DNA of 64,000 nt from Salinispora cortesiana (GCF_000484695.1 NZ_AXVR01000002.1:109921-173920), one strand, 5' to 3'; counted from the first letter of the stretch, positions 52,086 to 61,713 are shown. Notes: generated by a model from the sequence alone, not told the origin. Translations and numbers: made by a program.

Positions 52086-54224
52086 TCAACCGGCGACCGC
52101 CAGGGCGAGCGGAAGCACCTCCGGCGCGCCCGCCTGACGCAGTTCCCGGGCCACCATCGCCATGGTCCACCCCGAGTCGACGAGGTCGTCAACGAGCAGC
52201 ACCGGCCCGGCCAGTCCGGCCAGGGCACCGGCCAGCTCCGACGGCAGGGTCACCGAGCCGTGCAGGGCGCGTACCCGTTGGGCGCTGTTGCCGCGTGCTC
52301 CGCCCCCGGCGGACACCGCGACGGTGTCGAGCAGCGGCATTCGCCCCACCGCGGCGATCCGCCCGGCGAGTGAGGTGACCAGCCGGGGGTGGCGGGAGCC
52401 GACCGCGACCACCCCGACGGGGCGACGCGGCCAGGGATCGGCGCCGTGCGCCCACTCCCGGAGCACCTCCACCACGGCGGCAACCACATCGTCGGGCGCC
52501 TCCACGTCGGCCGTGTCCGGCCCGACGAGTTCGCGCAGCCGCCCGCCCCAGCCGAGGTCAGAGAGGCGCCCGACGGCCCGACCAGGCAACGTCTGCTCGG
52601 GGAGGGCGATCCGCCCCCGGAGGGGTACATCCACCGCGGCAAGGCCGGTTGGCCAGAGCTTCTTAGGGGTGATCCCGACACCGGGGCGACCGAGGAAGGC
52701 CTCGGCCGCCCGCAGGGCGTCCTCGGACAGCTCCTCGGTGAAGGTCGGTGCGGCACACCGGTCGCATCGGCCGCAGTCGGTTGCCCCAGCGTCGTCCAGG
52801 CACTCCCGCAGATAGCGAAGGCGGCAGCCGGAGGTGGTCGCGTACTCCCGCATCGCCGACTGTTCGGCGGTGCGGGCCGCGGCGACCCGACGCAACCGGA
52901 CCTCGTCATAGGTCCAGGGTTCACCGGTGGCGATCCAGCCACCGCGTACCCGGCGGACCGCACCGTCAACGTCCAGAACCTTGAGCATCAGCTCCAACCG
53001 GGTACGGCGCAGGTCCACGATCGGCTCGAGCGCGGGCGTGGAGCGGGGGCGGTCGGTGGACAGGGCGGCCAGCACCGACCGCACCTGATCCTCCGGCGGG
53101 AAGGCCAGCGCGGCGAAGTATCGCCAGATCGCGGCGTCCTCGGCACCGCCGGGCAGGAGCAGCACCTCGGCGTGGGCGACGGCCCGGCCGGCCCGGCCGA
53201 CCTGCTGGTAGTACGCGATCGGCGACGGTGGCGCGCCGAGGTGCACCACGAACCCGAGGTCGGGCTTGTCGAAACCCATCCCGAGCGCGCTTGTGGCCAC
53301 CAATGCCTTGATCTTGTTGTCGAGGAGATCCTGCTCGGCGGCGCGACGGTCCGCGTCGTCGGCCTGGCCGGTGTACGAGGCCACGGAGTAGCCCCGGGAC
53401 CGGAGGAAGTCGGCGGTCTCCGCCGCCGCGGCCACTGTCAAGGTGTAGATGATGCCGGAGCCGGGGAGTTCGTCCAGATGGTCGGCGAGCCAGGCCAGCC
53501 GGTACGCCGGGCCGGGCAGGTCGACCACGCCGAGCCGCAGCGACTCCCGGTCCAGGCTGCCCCGCAGCACCAGGGTCTCGGGCCCCGCCCCGAGCCGGGA
53601 CGCCGCACCGAGCTGCTCGGCGACGTCCTTGGTGACCCGGGCGTTGGCGGTGGCCGTGGTGGCGAGCACCGGCGTGCCGGCCGGCAGGTTGCCGAGGAAT
53701 GTCCGCAGTCGGCGATAGTCGGGGCGGAAGTCGTGCCCCCAGTCGGAGACGCAGTGCGCCTCGTCCACCACGAGCAGCCCGGTGGTGGCTGCCAGCTTCG
53801 GCAGCACGGTATCCCGGAAGTCCGGGTTGTTGAGCCGTTCCGGGCTGATCAGAAGCACGTCCACCGCCCCGGCGTGGATCTCCCCGGTGATCTCGTCCCA
53901 CTCGTCGAGGTTCGCGGAGTTGATGGTCCGGGCCCGGATCCCGGCCCGGGCAGCCGCATCGACCTGGTTCCGCATCAACGCCAGCAACGGGGAGACGATC
54001 ACCGTCGGTCCGTGCTCGCCGGACGTCCGCAGCAGCGCGGTGGCCACGAAGTAGACTGCTGACTTACCCCAACCGGTGCGCTGGACGCAGAGCACCCGCC
54101 GCCGGTCGACCACCAGCGCCTCGATCGCCCGCCACTGGTCGTCGCGGAGCCGGGCGTCTTCTCCGGCCAGCCGGCGCAGCACCGTTTCTGCCTGCTCGCG
54201 TACCGCCGTTCGATCCTGACCCAT
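52086..54224 (-). CDS. recQ: RecQ-type DNA helicase with a C-terminal phosphoribosyltransferase-like domain
   Basis: A 712-residue protein. The helicase core has Walker A QRTGWGKSAVYF, DEAH motif LVVDEAHCVSDWGHDFRPDYR, ATTATANARV, SALGMGFDKPDLGFVVHLG and QQVGRAGR. A zinc site (CRLRYLRECLDD, then CGRCDRC) closes the RecQ part near residue 490. The last 160 residues resemble a type I phosphoribosyltransferase, with the PRPP-loop-like VLLVDDLVDSGWTMAMVARE. This fusion is recurrent in actinobacteria. It unwinds DNA in repair and recombination; the role of the added domain is unknown. It is divergent from the lipoprotein gene. Confidence 0.9.
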   Translation of the reverse strand: MGQDRTAVREQAETVLRRLAGEDARLRDDQWRAIEALVVDRRRVLCVQRTGWGKSAVYFVATALLRTSGEHGPTVIVSPLLALMRNQVDAAARAGIRARTINSANLDEWDEITGEIHAGAVDVLLISPERLNNPDFRDTVLPKLAATTGLLVVDEAHCVSDWGHDFRPDYRRLRTFLGNLPAGTPVLATTATANARVTKDVAEQLGAASRLGAGPETLVLRGSLDRESLRLGVVDLPGPAYRLAWLADHLDELPGSGIIYTLTVAAAAETADFLRSRGYSVASYTGQADDADRRAAEQDLLDNKIKALVATSALGMGFDKPDLGFVVHLGAPPSPIAYYQQVGRAGRAVAHAEVLLLPGGAEDAAIWRYFAALAFPPEDQVRSVLAALSTDRPRSTPALEPIVDLRRTRLELMLKVLDVDGAVRRVRGGWIATGEPWTYDEVRLRRVAAARTAEQSAMREYATTSGCRLRYLRECLDDAGATDCGRCDRCAAPTFTEELSEDALRAAEAFLGRPGVGITPKKLWPTGLAAVDVPLRGRIALPEQTLPGRAVGRLSDLGWGGRLRELVGPDTADVEAPDDVVAAVVEVLREWAHGADPWPRRPVGVVAVGSRHPRLVTSLAGRIAAVGRMPLLDTVAVSAGGGARGNSAQRVRALHGSVTLPSELAGALAGLAGPVLLVDDLVDSGWTMAMVARELRQAGAPEVLPLALAVAG

Positions 54225-54329
54225 CAGACATTTCTACCAGTGCCTCCCGCGCTGGCGAGGACGGCCGGTTTTGCCGGGCTATGAAATGATCGACTGTGCT
54301 TTCCCCCAATAGTTTGCGAGGCAGCACGC

Positions 54330-55148
54330 ATGACCCAGCGCACCTCCGCCACCCCCCTGATCCGGCGGACCGCCGTCGGATCAGCCGCCTTCCTGACCGC
54401 TGGCCTACTACTGGCGGGTTGCGGCGTGGTGGACAAGGAGCCGTCCGCGGCCCCCAGCACCCCGGCTACCCCGAAGCAAACCCTGCTCGCCGCGGTGCCG
54501 GACGAGAAGACGCCGGCGTTCCGCTTCTCCGGCACGGAAACCGACGGCACGGCCCTCTCCGGCGTCGTTGACCCGACGAACAGCGGCATGGAGATGGTTC
54601 TCACCATGTCCGAGGACATGAACGGGGGCGAGTTGAGCATAGCGATGTCCATGCGAGCGCTTGACCAGGACCTCTGGATGCAGGTGGACTTCGGGGAGAC
54701 GACCGAGCTGTACGACCTCCTCGGAGTTAAGCAGAAGCAGTGGGTGGATCTCGACCAGAGCAAGCTCGCCGACGACTCACTGACGTATGAAATCGCCGAT
54801 GTCGGCAACACCGGAGTGATCATCAGAGCGTCCGACGATGTGCAGGAGCAGGCCGATGGCTCTTACACCGGCACCGTCGACCTGACCGATGATCCGCTGG
54901 CCACCGAGGCGTTGTTTGACGGGGACATCTCGGAGCTGGGCGACGCGGCGGCGTCGATTCCGTTCACCGCAGCGATCGGAGCCGACGGCAACCTCGAGAC
55001 GCTGTCCATCGAACTTCCCGGAGTCGGCGAACAACCCGCCGGCGAGTACATGGTGAAGTATTTCGACTACGGCAAGGCGCCGGCGATCACTCCGCCCACC
55101 GGTGACGTGGTGCCAGCGCCCGCCGAGGTCTACGAGCTACTGGGCTAG
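54330..55148 (+). CDS. Lipoprotein of the LppX/LprG-like type
   Basis: A 272-residue secreted protein. The signal peptide (residues 1-31) has basic residues, a hydrophobic core and the lipobox LLAGC with the lipidated Cys. A low-complexity linker (PSAAPSTPATP) precedes a beta-rich domain (AFRFSGTETDGTALSGVVD, QDLWMQVDFGETTELYDLLG, KQWVDLDQSKL). The layout resembles actinobacterial lipid-carrier lipoproteins of the LppX_LprAFG fold, which is plausible, not proven. It should be anchored on the outer face of the cytoplasmic membrane. Confidence 0.8.
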   Translation: MTQRTSATPLIRRTAVGSAAFLTAGLLLAGCGVVDKEPSAAPSTPATPKQTLLAAVPDEKTPAFRFSGTETDGTALSGVVDPTNSGMEMVLTMSEDMNGGELSIAMSMRALDQDLWMQVDFGETTELYDLLGVKQKQWVDLDQSKLADDSLTYEIADVGNTGVIIRASDDVQEQADGSYTGTVDLTDDPLATEALFDGDISELGDAAASIPFTAAIGADGNLETLSIELPGVGEQPAGEYMVKYFDYGKAPAITPPTGDVVPAPAEVYELLG

Positions 55149-55178
55149 GGAGCCGACGGCGGCGGGGTGCCGCCGTCG

Positions 55179-55925
55179 TCACCGACCCAGGACCGACCCA
55201 CCGTTGACGCCGAGGACCTGCCCGGTGACGTAGCCGGCGGCGGGGCCGGCGAGGTAGCGGACTGCCGCTGCGATGTCGTCCGGGGTGCCAGCCCGACCGA
55301 CCAACGTGGCCGCGACCCGCCGGTCGTGTCCCTCGGCAGTCATCCGGCCGCCGAAGAAGTCGGTGTCCGCGACATACCCGGGGCTGACCACGTTGACCGT
55401 GATCTGCTCCGGCCCGAGCCGCACCGCCAGGTCGTACGCCCAGCCGTGTAGCGCGGCCTTCGCCGCAGAGTACGGCCCACCTCCGCCCCGCTGCGCCGCG
55501 ATCGAGCTGACCAGAATCACCCGGCCACCGGGACGCCGCAGCACCGGCCGCAGCGCCTCGGTGAGCAGGACGGCGGTGAGAACGTTCGCCTCGAGATTGA
55601 CCCGCCACTGCTCGGCGACCCCGGCCAGGGTGTCGGGCTCCCCACCGAGGTAGCCCCCGGCGTTGTTGACAACCGCGTCCACCGCCCGGCCTTCGACCGC
55701 CTCGACCACCCGGGGAACCTGCTGCGGATCGGTCAGGTCCGCCACCACCGCCCGGACCGCGCCGGGTCGGTCGAGGTCCCAGGAGAGTCGGGCCGCGGTG
55801 GCCCGCAGCGCCTCCTCCCGCCGGCCCACGACGAGCACGTCGAAACCGTCAACGGCGAGCGCCTCCGCGGTGGCTGCCCCGATCCCGGTGCCACCCCCAC
55901 TGATCACGGCCAGCCGCTCGCCCAT
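55179..55925 (-). CDS. Short-chain dehydrogenase/reductase
   Basis: A 248-residue classical SDR. It has the cofactor motif SGGGTGIGAATAEAL, VVADLTDPQQVPRV, AVVNNAGGYLGG, the catalytic Ser in ILVSSIAAQ and YSAAKAALHG. The C-terminal GRAGTPDDIAAAVRYLAGPAAGYVTGQVLGVNGG is that of the FabG-like group. The substrate is unknown. ATG 55925 has GGAGGA eight to nine bases upstream; a start eight codons earlier is less likely. It converges on the lipoprotein gene. Confidence 0.9.
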   Translation of the reverse strand: MGERLAVISGGGTGIGAATAEALAVDGFDVLVVGRREEALRATAARLSWDLDRPGAVRAVVADLTDPQQVPRVVEAVEGRAVDAVVNNAGGYLGGEPDTLAGVAEQWRVNLEANVLTAVLLTEALRPVLRRPGGRVILVSSIAAQRGGGGPYSAAKAALHGWAYDLAVRLGPEQITVNVVSPGYVADTDFFGGRMTAEGHDRRVAATLVGRAGTPDDIAAAVRYLAGPAAGYVTGQVLGVNGGSVLGR

Positions 55926-56106
55926 GCACTGTCCTCCTTCGAAGCCCACCGTCGATCAGGAGGTTAGCGGGGTGCGCCCGTGCCGGGGTGCCACCGGCCG
56001 CAGGTTGGCCTGAAACGCCCACAGAAGGCCGATTTCTCGTCGCTGGTCGGCCCTCCAGAGTGCCATTTCCACCCCATCATCTAAGGCGAAAAGTGAAGAT
56101 TGTCGG

Positions 56107-57441
56107 GTGCATTGGCTGTTGCGGCGCCCCGTTCGACTGGTGCCGATCGGGTTCGGCGCAACGATCCTCATCGGCACCTTCCTGCTGATGCTGCCATGGG
56201 CGACCGGCCAGCAGCGGCACACCCCGTTCGTCACCGCCCTCTTCACCTCGGCCTCCGCGGTCTCGGTGACCGGCCTGGCCGTGGTGGACACGCCGAACTA
56301 CTGGAACGACTTCGGCCTGGCGGTGATCACCATCCTCACCCAGGTCGGTGGTCTCGGCATCGTGACCGGCGCCACCCTGGTCATCCTGGTGGTGTCCCAC
56401 CGACTCGGGCTGCGTAACCGGCTACTCGTGCAGGCCGAGACCGCCGAGTTTGGGCTCGGTGATGTCCGTCGGTTGCTGTTTCGGATCGCCGCCATCGCAC
56501 TGACCGCCGAGGCGGTCATCGCCGTCATCCTGACGCTCCGCCTGTGGGTTCGGTACGACTACGCCTTCGGCGAGGCGCTCTGGGTCGGTGTCTTCCATGC
56601 CGTCCAGGCCTTCAACAACGGTGGCTTCGCCCTCTACAGCGACGGCTTGCTCGGGTTCTCCAGCGACGCCTGGCTCATCCTGCCGATGGCGTTCGGGGCA
56701 CTCCTCGGCGGACTCGGCTTCCCGGCCCTGTTCGAGGCCGTCCGGGGTCGGCGACACCCAACCCGCTGGTCGATCTCCACCAAGCTCACCATCTGGGGCA
56801 GCCTGACCCTGCTGAGCGTCGGCTTCCTCGCCCTGCTGGCCGCCGAATGGTCCAACCCCTACACCCTGGGCATCCGCCCGTGGCCGGAGAAGCTCCTCGC
56901 CGCGTTCGCCCAGAACGCGTTCTTCCGGACCGGCGGGTTCCACGTGATCAACATCGAGGCGCTCGGCGAGGAGAGCATCCCGGCGATCACCGCGCTGATG
57001 TTCATCGGCGGCGGCAGCGCCAGCACCGCCGGCGGCATCAAGGTCAGTACCTTCTTCCTCCTCGCCTTCGTGATCTGGGCCGAGCTACGGGGCGAGCCGG
57101 ATGTCACCATCCGCCATCGCCGAATCGCCACCGCCAGCCAACGGCAGGCGGTCACGGTGGCGCTGCTCGGCGTGGCACTCGTGTTCGCCGGCACGGTGAC
57201 GTTGATCCTGCTGACCGAGGGGATGCCACACCACGTGGCGCTCTTCGAGGTGACCTCGGCCTTCAGCACCGCCGGCCTCTCTCTCGGCATCGCGCCCAAC
57301 CTGCCCGACGCCGGGCAGTACGTACTTGTTGTCCTGATGTACATCGGTCGGGTCGGGTCGCTGACCCTGGGGTCGGCACTCGCGCTGAACACCCGACGAC
57401 GCCTGTACCGCTACCCGGAGGAGCAACCCCTTGTCGGCTAG
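56107..57441 (+). CDS. Potassium transporter membrane subunit, TrkH/KtrB type
   Basis: A 444-residue membrane protein with four pore loops: ASAVSVTGLAVVDT, NNGGFALYSDGL, FRTGGFHVINIE and STAGLSLGIAPN. Each carries the selectivity-filter Gly typical of the Trk/Ktr/HKT superfamily. SLTLGSALALNTRRRLYRYP near the end is also characteristic. It conducts K+ (possibly Na+) under control of an RCK subunit, encoded next. GTG 56107 lacks an obvious Shine-Dalgarno. The TTG of the next gene lies inside its last codons, so the two are coupled. Confidence 0.92.
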   Translation: MHWLLRRPVRLVPIGFGATILIGTFLLMLPWATGQQRHTPFVTALFTSASAVSVTGLAVVDTPNYWNDFGLAVITILTQVGGLGIVTGATLVILVVSHRLGLRNRLLVQAETAEFGLGDVRRLLFRIAAIALTAEAVIAVILTLRLWVRYDYAFGEALWVGVFHAVQAFNNGGFALYSDGLLGFSSDAWLILPMAFGALLGGLGFPALFEAVRGRRHPTRWSISTKLTIWGSLTLLSVGFLALLAAEWSNPYTLGIRPWPEKLLAAFAQNAFFRTGGFHVINIEALGEESIPAITALMFIGGGSASTAGGIKVSTFFLLAFVIWAELRGEPDVTIRHRRIATASQRQAVTVALLGVALVFAGTVTLILLTEGMPHHVALFEVTSAFSTAGLSLGIAPNLPDAGQYVLVVLMYIGRVGSLTLGSALALNTRRRLYRYPEEQPLVG

Positions 57442-58099
57442 GAAAGACCAACACAGCGGGGTCATCGTGGTGGGGCTCGGACGCTTCGGCTCCCAGGTCG
57501 CCGACACGCTCGTGCAGCTCGAGCATCCGGTACTCGCCATCGACCAGGACGCGGAGCGGGTGCAGCGGTGGGCCGACCGAATCGACCGGGTGGTGCAGGC
57601 CGATGCCACCGAAGAGGGGGCGCTGCGCCAGCTCGGCGCGGAAGACCTCGAACGCGCCGTGGTGTCCATCGGAGCCTCGTTGGAGGCGAGCGTACTGTCC
57701 GTTCTAGCCCTCGTTGACCTGGGGATACCACAGATCTGGGCGCGGGCCCGCTCGCCGGAGCACGCGAAGATCCTCACCTCGGTCGGGGCCCACCACGTAA
57801 TCTTCCCGGAGGCGGAGGCCGGCGAACGGCTGGCCCATCTCATCGTCAGCCGGATGCTGGACTTCATGGAGTTCGGCGACGACTTCGCGATCGCCAAGGT
57901 CCGCACCCCGGAGAGCCTCACCGGCCGCCCACTGCGCGAGCTGAACCCGGAGGACCGCCACGGAGTACGGGTGGTCGCGGCGAAGCTGGCCGGGAAGCGG
58001 TTCCAGGCGGCCACCGGCGACACCGTGCTGGCCTCGGGGAGCATGCTGATCGTGGAGGGCAGCATCGAGCAGGTGCAGTCGTTCGCCGCGCTCAGCTGA
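57431..58099 (+). CDS. Potassium uptake regulator, TrkA/KtrA type
   Basis: A 222-residue cytoplasmic gating protein. The RCK_N domain has IVVGLGRFGSQVADTLVQLE with a dinucleotide-binding Gly pattern, then LAIDQDAERVQRWAD and VQADATEEGALRQLGAEDLE. The RCK_C domain covers residues 140-222 (LNPEDRHGVRVVAAKLAGKR). It forms rings that open the TrkH/KtrB channel in response to ATP/ADP or NAD(H). The TTG start at 57431 overlaps the channel gene by 11 bases and has GGAGGAG about eight bases upstream. Confidence 0.93.
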   Translation: MSARKDQHSGVIVVGLGRFGSQVADTLVQLEHPVLAIDQDAERVQRWADRIDRVVQADATEEGALRQLGAEDLERAVVSIGASLEASVLSVLALVDLGIPQIWARARSPEHAKILTSVGAHHVIFPEAEAGERLAHLIVSRMLDFMEFGDDFAIAKVRTPESLTGRPLRELNPEDRHGVRVVAAKLAGKRFQAATGDTVLASGSMLIVEGSIEQVQSFAALS

Positions 58100-58120
58100 C
58101 CCCGGCGGAGGCGGCGTCGA

Positions 58121-59674
58121 TCACGCGGTCGCGAGCAGCTGGTCCACCGGGGCGTAGTCATCGGTCAACACCAACGCGTCGCCAACGAACTCCTGCAGCG
58201 CCGCACCGTCCAGCACGACCGCACCTGGGTCCACCTCGCGCAGCCGCTCTCGGAGCGCGGCCAGCGGCAACGGCGCGTCCGAGGCGACGATGACGAAGTT
58301 GGACCCCTGCTCACCGGCGATCGCGGCCGGCGGGGCGATCAGGGCCACCTGCCGGAACTCGGCCGCGACGGTGGCCACCTCACTGCGAATGAAGCGCAGC
58401 GGCGGATAGTCGATGACGTTCTGCACGTAGCCGCCGCCAGGACGGATCACCCGGCGGATCTCAGCGGCCATCTCCTGGGTGGCGAGGTGCCACGGCACCA
58501 CCAGATGCCCGAACGCGTCCCCCACCACCAGGTCCTGACTCTCCGCCGACTCGGCGGCGACCAGCATCCGGGCGTCCCCCACCTCCGCGCGCAGCTCCGG
58601 CCCCGGACGCACGCCGAGCTTCTCCTCGCCCAGCTCGACCAGCCCGCCGTCGATCTCGAAGACCACGTTCTCGGTGCCCGGCCGGGTGGCAGTCAGATAC
58701 CGCGGCATGGTGAAACCACCTCCGCCTAGGTGCAGCGCGTCCAGCCGACGACCCGCCGGTGCGATGACATCGGCGACCGCCCCGATCCACCGGGTGTACG
58801 CGTACTCCAGGTGGGTCGGGTCGGCCAGGTCCACGTACGAGTGCCGGGCCGAATTGAGCAGCAGCGTACGCCCGCTCGCCCGGCCTGGGTCGGTCTCGAC
58901 GCGGGCGCAGTGGTAGGCCGTCTCGATGTCACACGGGTTCGGGGCGACCGTGGTCAGTCCGGCGCCGAGCAGGCCGAGCACGGCCAGGCTGGCCGACACC
59001 CGGGCCGGTCCGGTCAGCTGCTCGCCCGCCGTCCGCCTCAACCACCCGCCGAGGATCAGCCCGGTAAGCCCCAGGGAGACCGCCAGGCCGAGCAGGATCA
59101 CCGTGCTGGGCAACGCGGCCACCAACACGAAGCCGGTGACCAGGGTGGCGGTGACCGCACCCAGGGTGCCGATCGAGGAGAGCCGGCCGACGACTTGGCC
59201 GGTCCGGCGCAGGTCGGACAGCTGCAGTTTGACCACCATCGGGGTGACTGCCGACAGCAGCATCGCCGGTACGAAGACGGCCAGCGCGACGAGCAGCAGG
59301 ATCGCGGAGGCCGCCCCGCCCCGCAGCACCTCCCCGGCGTACCGGACCGCGGGCAGGGTCACCGCGGTGGCGATCCCGGCCAGCACCAGCGCCGGGGCCA
59401 GCAGGGTACGCGGGTCCCGGCGGTCCGCCAGCCACCCGCCGGCCCACGCCCCGTACGCGATCGCGGCCAACGCGATGCCGATCACCGAGCTGGTCACCTG
59501 GAGGGTCACCCCGACGTACGGACCGACCAGGCGCAGCGCGGCTGTCTCCAGCACCAGAACCGCGCCGCTGGAGAAGAAGACCAGAAACGCGGCCAGCCCC
59601 TTGGGCAGGGCCGGACCGGTCGCCGACCCGAGTTGGGCCGACCGGACGGGAGTCTGGGACGAGGCGGAGTTCAC
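58121..59674 (-). CDS. Membrane-fused spermidine-synthase-like protein
   Basis: A 517-residue fusion. Residues 25-230 hold about eight membrane helices (AAFLVFFSSGAVLVLETAAL, YGAWAGGWLADRRDPRTLLA). Residues 260-500 form a spermidine-synthase-type Rossmann domain, with DALHLGGGGFTMPRYLTATRP at the SAM-like site, VFEIDGGLVELGEEKLGV, and LVVGDAFGHLVVPWHLATQE. The canonical polyamine-binding Asp pattern is altered (VVGDAF), so a different aminopropyl- or methyltransferase-like reaction is possible. The function is unknown. The GTG start is at 59674. Confidence 0.8.
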   Translation of the reverse strand: MNSASSQTPVRSAQLGSATGPALPKGLAAFLVFFSSGAVLVLETAALRLVGPYVGVTLQVTSSVIGIALAAIAYGAWAGGWLADRRDPRTLLAPALVLAGIATAVTLPAVRYAGEVLRGGAASAILLLVALAVFVPAMLLSAVTPMVVKLQLSDLRRTGQVVGRLSSIGTLGAVTATLVTGFVLVAALPSTVILLGLAVSLGLTGLILGGWLRRTAGEQLTGPARVSASLAVLGLLGAGLTTVAPNPCDIETAYHCARVETDPGRASGRTLLLNSARHSYVDLADPTHLEYAYTRWIGAVADVIAPAGRRLDALHLGGGGFTMPRYLTATRPGTENVVFEIDGGLVELGEEKLGVRPGPELRAEVGDARMLVAAESAESQDLVVGDAFGHLVVPWHLATQEMAAEIRRVIRPGGGYVQNVIDYPPLRFIRSEVATVAAEFRQVALIAPPAAIAGEQGSNFVIVASDAPLPLAALRERLREVDPGAVVLDGAALQEFVGDALVLTDDYAPVDQLLATA

Positions 59675-59710
59675 CCGCGCGATGGTACGCAGTGAGATGG
59701 GCCGCCCGAG

Positions 59711-60724
59711 TCAGTACATCGAAACATGAACGTGGTTGGTGTGGTCAGCAGCGGGGCTGCCGCCGCCGCTATATGCTCGCCAACCGGTATTCGGCATCCA
59801 TATCTGCCTATACCAGATGACGTACATCACACCGAGTCGGCTCGCGTTGTTCTTCAGGTAGGTCGCCAGCTGGTCACCGTAGGCCTTGTCGCCGCCGGTC
59901 GCCGTGACGTTCTCGAACCCACCGGAGGCGGCGGCGAAGTCACAGGCCTTCCCCTTCGGGTGCTCGCCACCACCGCCGCTGCGATAACAGGAGACGTGCC
60001 GTTTGAAACCGTCCGCCTGGGACTGCTTGAGCATGTGCAGGGTGCGCGGAGAGATGCAGCCGGAGGTGGTCGGGTCATCGACCGAGCAGGACTCCGACGG
60101 CCAGGAGCCGTTCGAATTCCGGGGCGCCGACGCGGCGCTGGCCGAACCGCCACCGAAGCCGGAGCCGCCACCCGAGCTGACTGCGGCGAGCGCCACCTCC
60201 GCCGCCTTCTTGTTCTTCGCCAGGACGTCGAGCTGCTTCTCCTGCTCGCGGATCTCGGTGTCAATCGCGACCTTGGCGTTCTTCGCCGTCTCCCGAACCT
60301 CGGTCAGCTCGCGCACCCGACGGCCGTCCCGCCGGGCCATCACGTCCAGATTCATCGCCCGATTCAGAAACTCATCGGGCGACGCGCTCTCCAACAATGT
60401 CGCCATCGGGGTGAGTCGGCCCAACCGGTACGACTGCGCGGCCACCACGCCAACCTGGGCGGTCAGGTCGGTCAGCCGCGCCTCGACCATCTTCAGCTCC
60501 GTGGTCAGCTCCTTCTGCCGACGCTTGGAGTTCTTCAGCTTGGCCGTGGCGTCGATGTGCGCCTTGGCGGCGGCCGTCAGCGCAGTCCGCAACTTCTCGC
60601 TGCCACCCTCCCCCGGCTCGGCCTGGGCCGGCACGGCACCGAGCAGCACCGCCACCGCCGCGGCCACCGCCACGGCGAGGACAGTCAGCGGACGGGAACC
60701 CCCGCGGGGCGGGACTGTGCGCAC
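59711..60724 (-). CDS. Secreted coiled-coil protein with a peptidase-like C-terminal domain
   Basis: A 337-residue exported protein. A Sec signal peptide (RPLTVLAVAVAAAVAVLLGAVPAQA) is followed by a coiled coil (residues 55-190, with HIDATAKLKNSKRRQKELTT). After a Gly/Ser linker comes a compact domain with SCYRSGGGGEHPKGKACDFA and DHTNHVHVSMY. The His/Asp/His pattern recalls M15-like (VanY/D-Ala-D-Ala) cell-wall peptidases and the actinobacterial ARB_07466-type domain. It probably acts on peptidoglycan. GTG 60724 has GGAAGG seven bases upstream; upstream codons lack signal-peptide logic. A TATTGT box at 60822-60827 may be its promoter. Confidence 0.78.
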   Translation of the reverse strand: MRTVPPRGGSRPLTVLAVAVAAAVAVLLGAVPAQAEPGEGGSEKLRTALTAAAKAHIDATAKLKNSKRRQKELTTELKMVEARLTDLTAQVGVVAAQSYRLGRLTPMATLLESASPDEFLNRAMNLDVMARRDGRRVRELTEVRETAKNAKVAIDTEIREQEKQLDVLAKNKKAAEVALAAVSSGGGSGFGGGSASAASAPRNSNGSWPSESCSVDDPTTSGCISPRTLHMLKQSQADGFKRHVSCYRSGGGGEHPKGKACDFAAASGGFENVTATGGDKAYGDQLATYLKNNASRLGVMYVIWYRQIWMPNTGWRAYSGGGSPAADHTNHVHVSMY

Positions 60725-60900
60725 AGTGGATCCTTCCCGAGTGCCGTCAGCCCCCACGAACTCCGCTGGTCGGTGGTCCCATCGACGCCGTACGGCGGCC
60801 AGCGGGCGGAGACCGTCGGCCACAATACCGGACCGACCACCGCTGCGAGGACCCCAAATCCGCTGGCTCGATACGGTCTGACTCTGGGTGGCGCGCGCCC

Positions 60901-61713
60901 TCACGCTCCGCCGAAGAAAGCCTCCCGGACCGCCACCCAGATCCGCTCATCCGCGGCGACGAGCAGGCCCTGCCCCTCGACGCCCGGGTGGTACTCGGCT
61001 CCGTCGAAGCGCCGGGCGACCCCACCGGCGGCCCGGACCAGATGAGTGCCGGGTACGTGGTCCCAGGGCAGGGTGTGCCAGTAGAGCACGAACTGCTGCA
61101 CCCCGAGGAGCATGTCCAGGTACTCCCGCCCGGCGCAGTGCTGGCCGGGCAGGAGCTCGCCCAGCTGCGCACCGGCCGCCTCCACCCGCGGACGCAGGGC
61201 CGCCGGCAGGTAGCGAGACATCGCCGAGCCCCGTAGCCGGTCCAGGTCAGCCGGCGCTCCGGTGGTACGCACCGCACGCCCGTTGACGTACGCCCCCACA
61301 CCGGGTTGCGTGGCAGCGAGCGTGCCGACCACCGGGTCAAACATCCACGCGGCGCTCGGTTCTCCGTCGATCAACAGGGCCACCATCAGTGCGAACGGCG
61401 GGCGACCGGCAGCGAAGTTGCCGGTGCCGTCGATTGGGTCCACCAGCCACACGGGGCCGGAGCGGTGCAGGTGCCGCAGAAGCTCCGGGTCCTCGGCGAC
61501 GGCCTCCTCACCGACCACCACCGAGTCTGGCCGCAGCCGGCGCAGACCCGCCGAGATCAGCTCCTCCGCCCGCCGGTCGGCGACGGTAACGAGGTCGCCG
61601 GGGGCCTTCTCCTCGATGTCGGCTTCGTCCAGCTGGCGGAACAGCGGCAGCACAACCTGGTCAGCCGCCGTTCGCAGGAGCATGCCGACCTCGTCGAACA
61701 GGTTCTCAGTCAC
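60901..61713 (-). CDS. Inositol monophosphatase-family phosphatase
   Basis: A 270-residue Mg2+-dependent phosphatase. The metal site has Glu in VVGEEAVAEDPELL, the IMPase signature VWLVDPIDGTGNFAAGRPPF, and the C-terminal WDHVPGTHLVRAAGG. Substrates of this branch include inositol phosphates, histidinol phosphate or 3'-phosphoadenosine phosphate; which one cannot be decided here. The GTG start overlaps the stop of a 57-codon gene by two bases (GTGA). It lies 176 bases ahead of the secreted peptidase-like gene. Confidence 0.88.
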   Translation of the reverse strand: MTENLFDEVGMLLRTAADQVVLPLFRQLDEADIEEKAPGDLVTVADRRAEELISAGLRRLRPDSVVVGEEAVAEDPELLRHLHRSGPVWLVDPIDGTGNFAAGRPPFALMVALLIDGEPSAAWMFDPVVGTLAATQPGVGAYVNGRAVRTTGAPADLDRLRGSAMSRYLPAALRPRVEAAGAQLGELLPGQHCAGREYLDMLLGVQQFVLYWHTLPWDHVPGTHLVRAAGGVARRFDGAEYHPGVEGQGLLVAADERIWVAVREAFFGGA

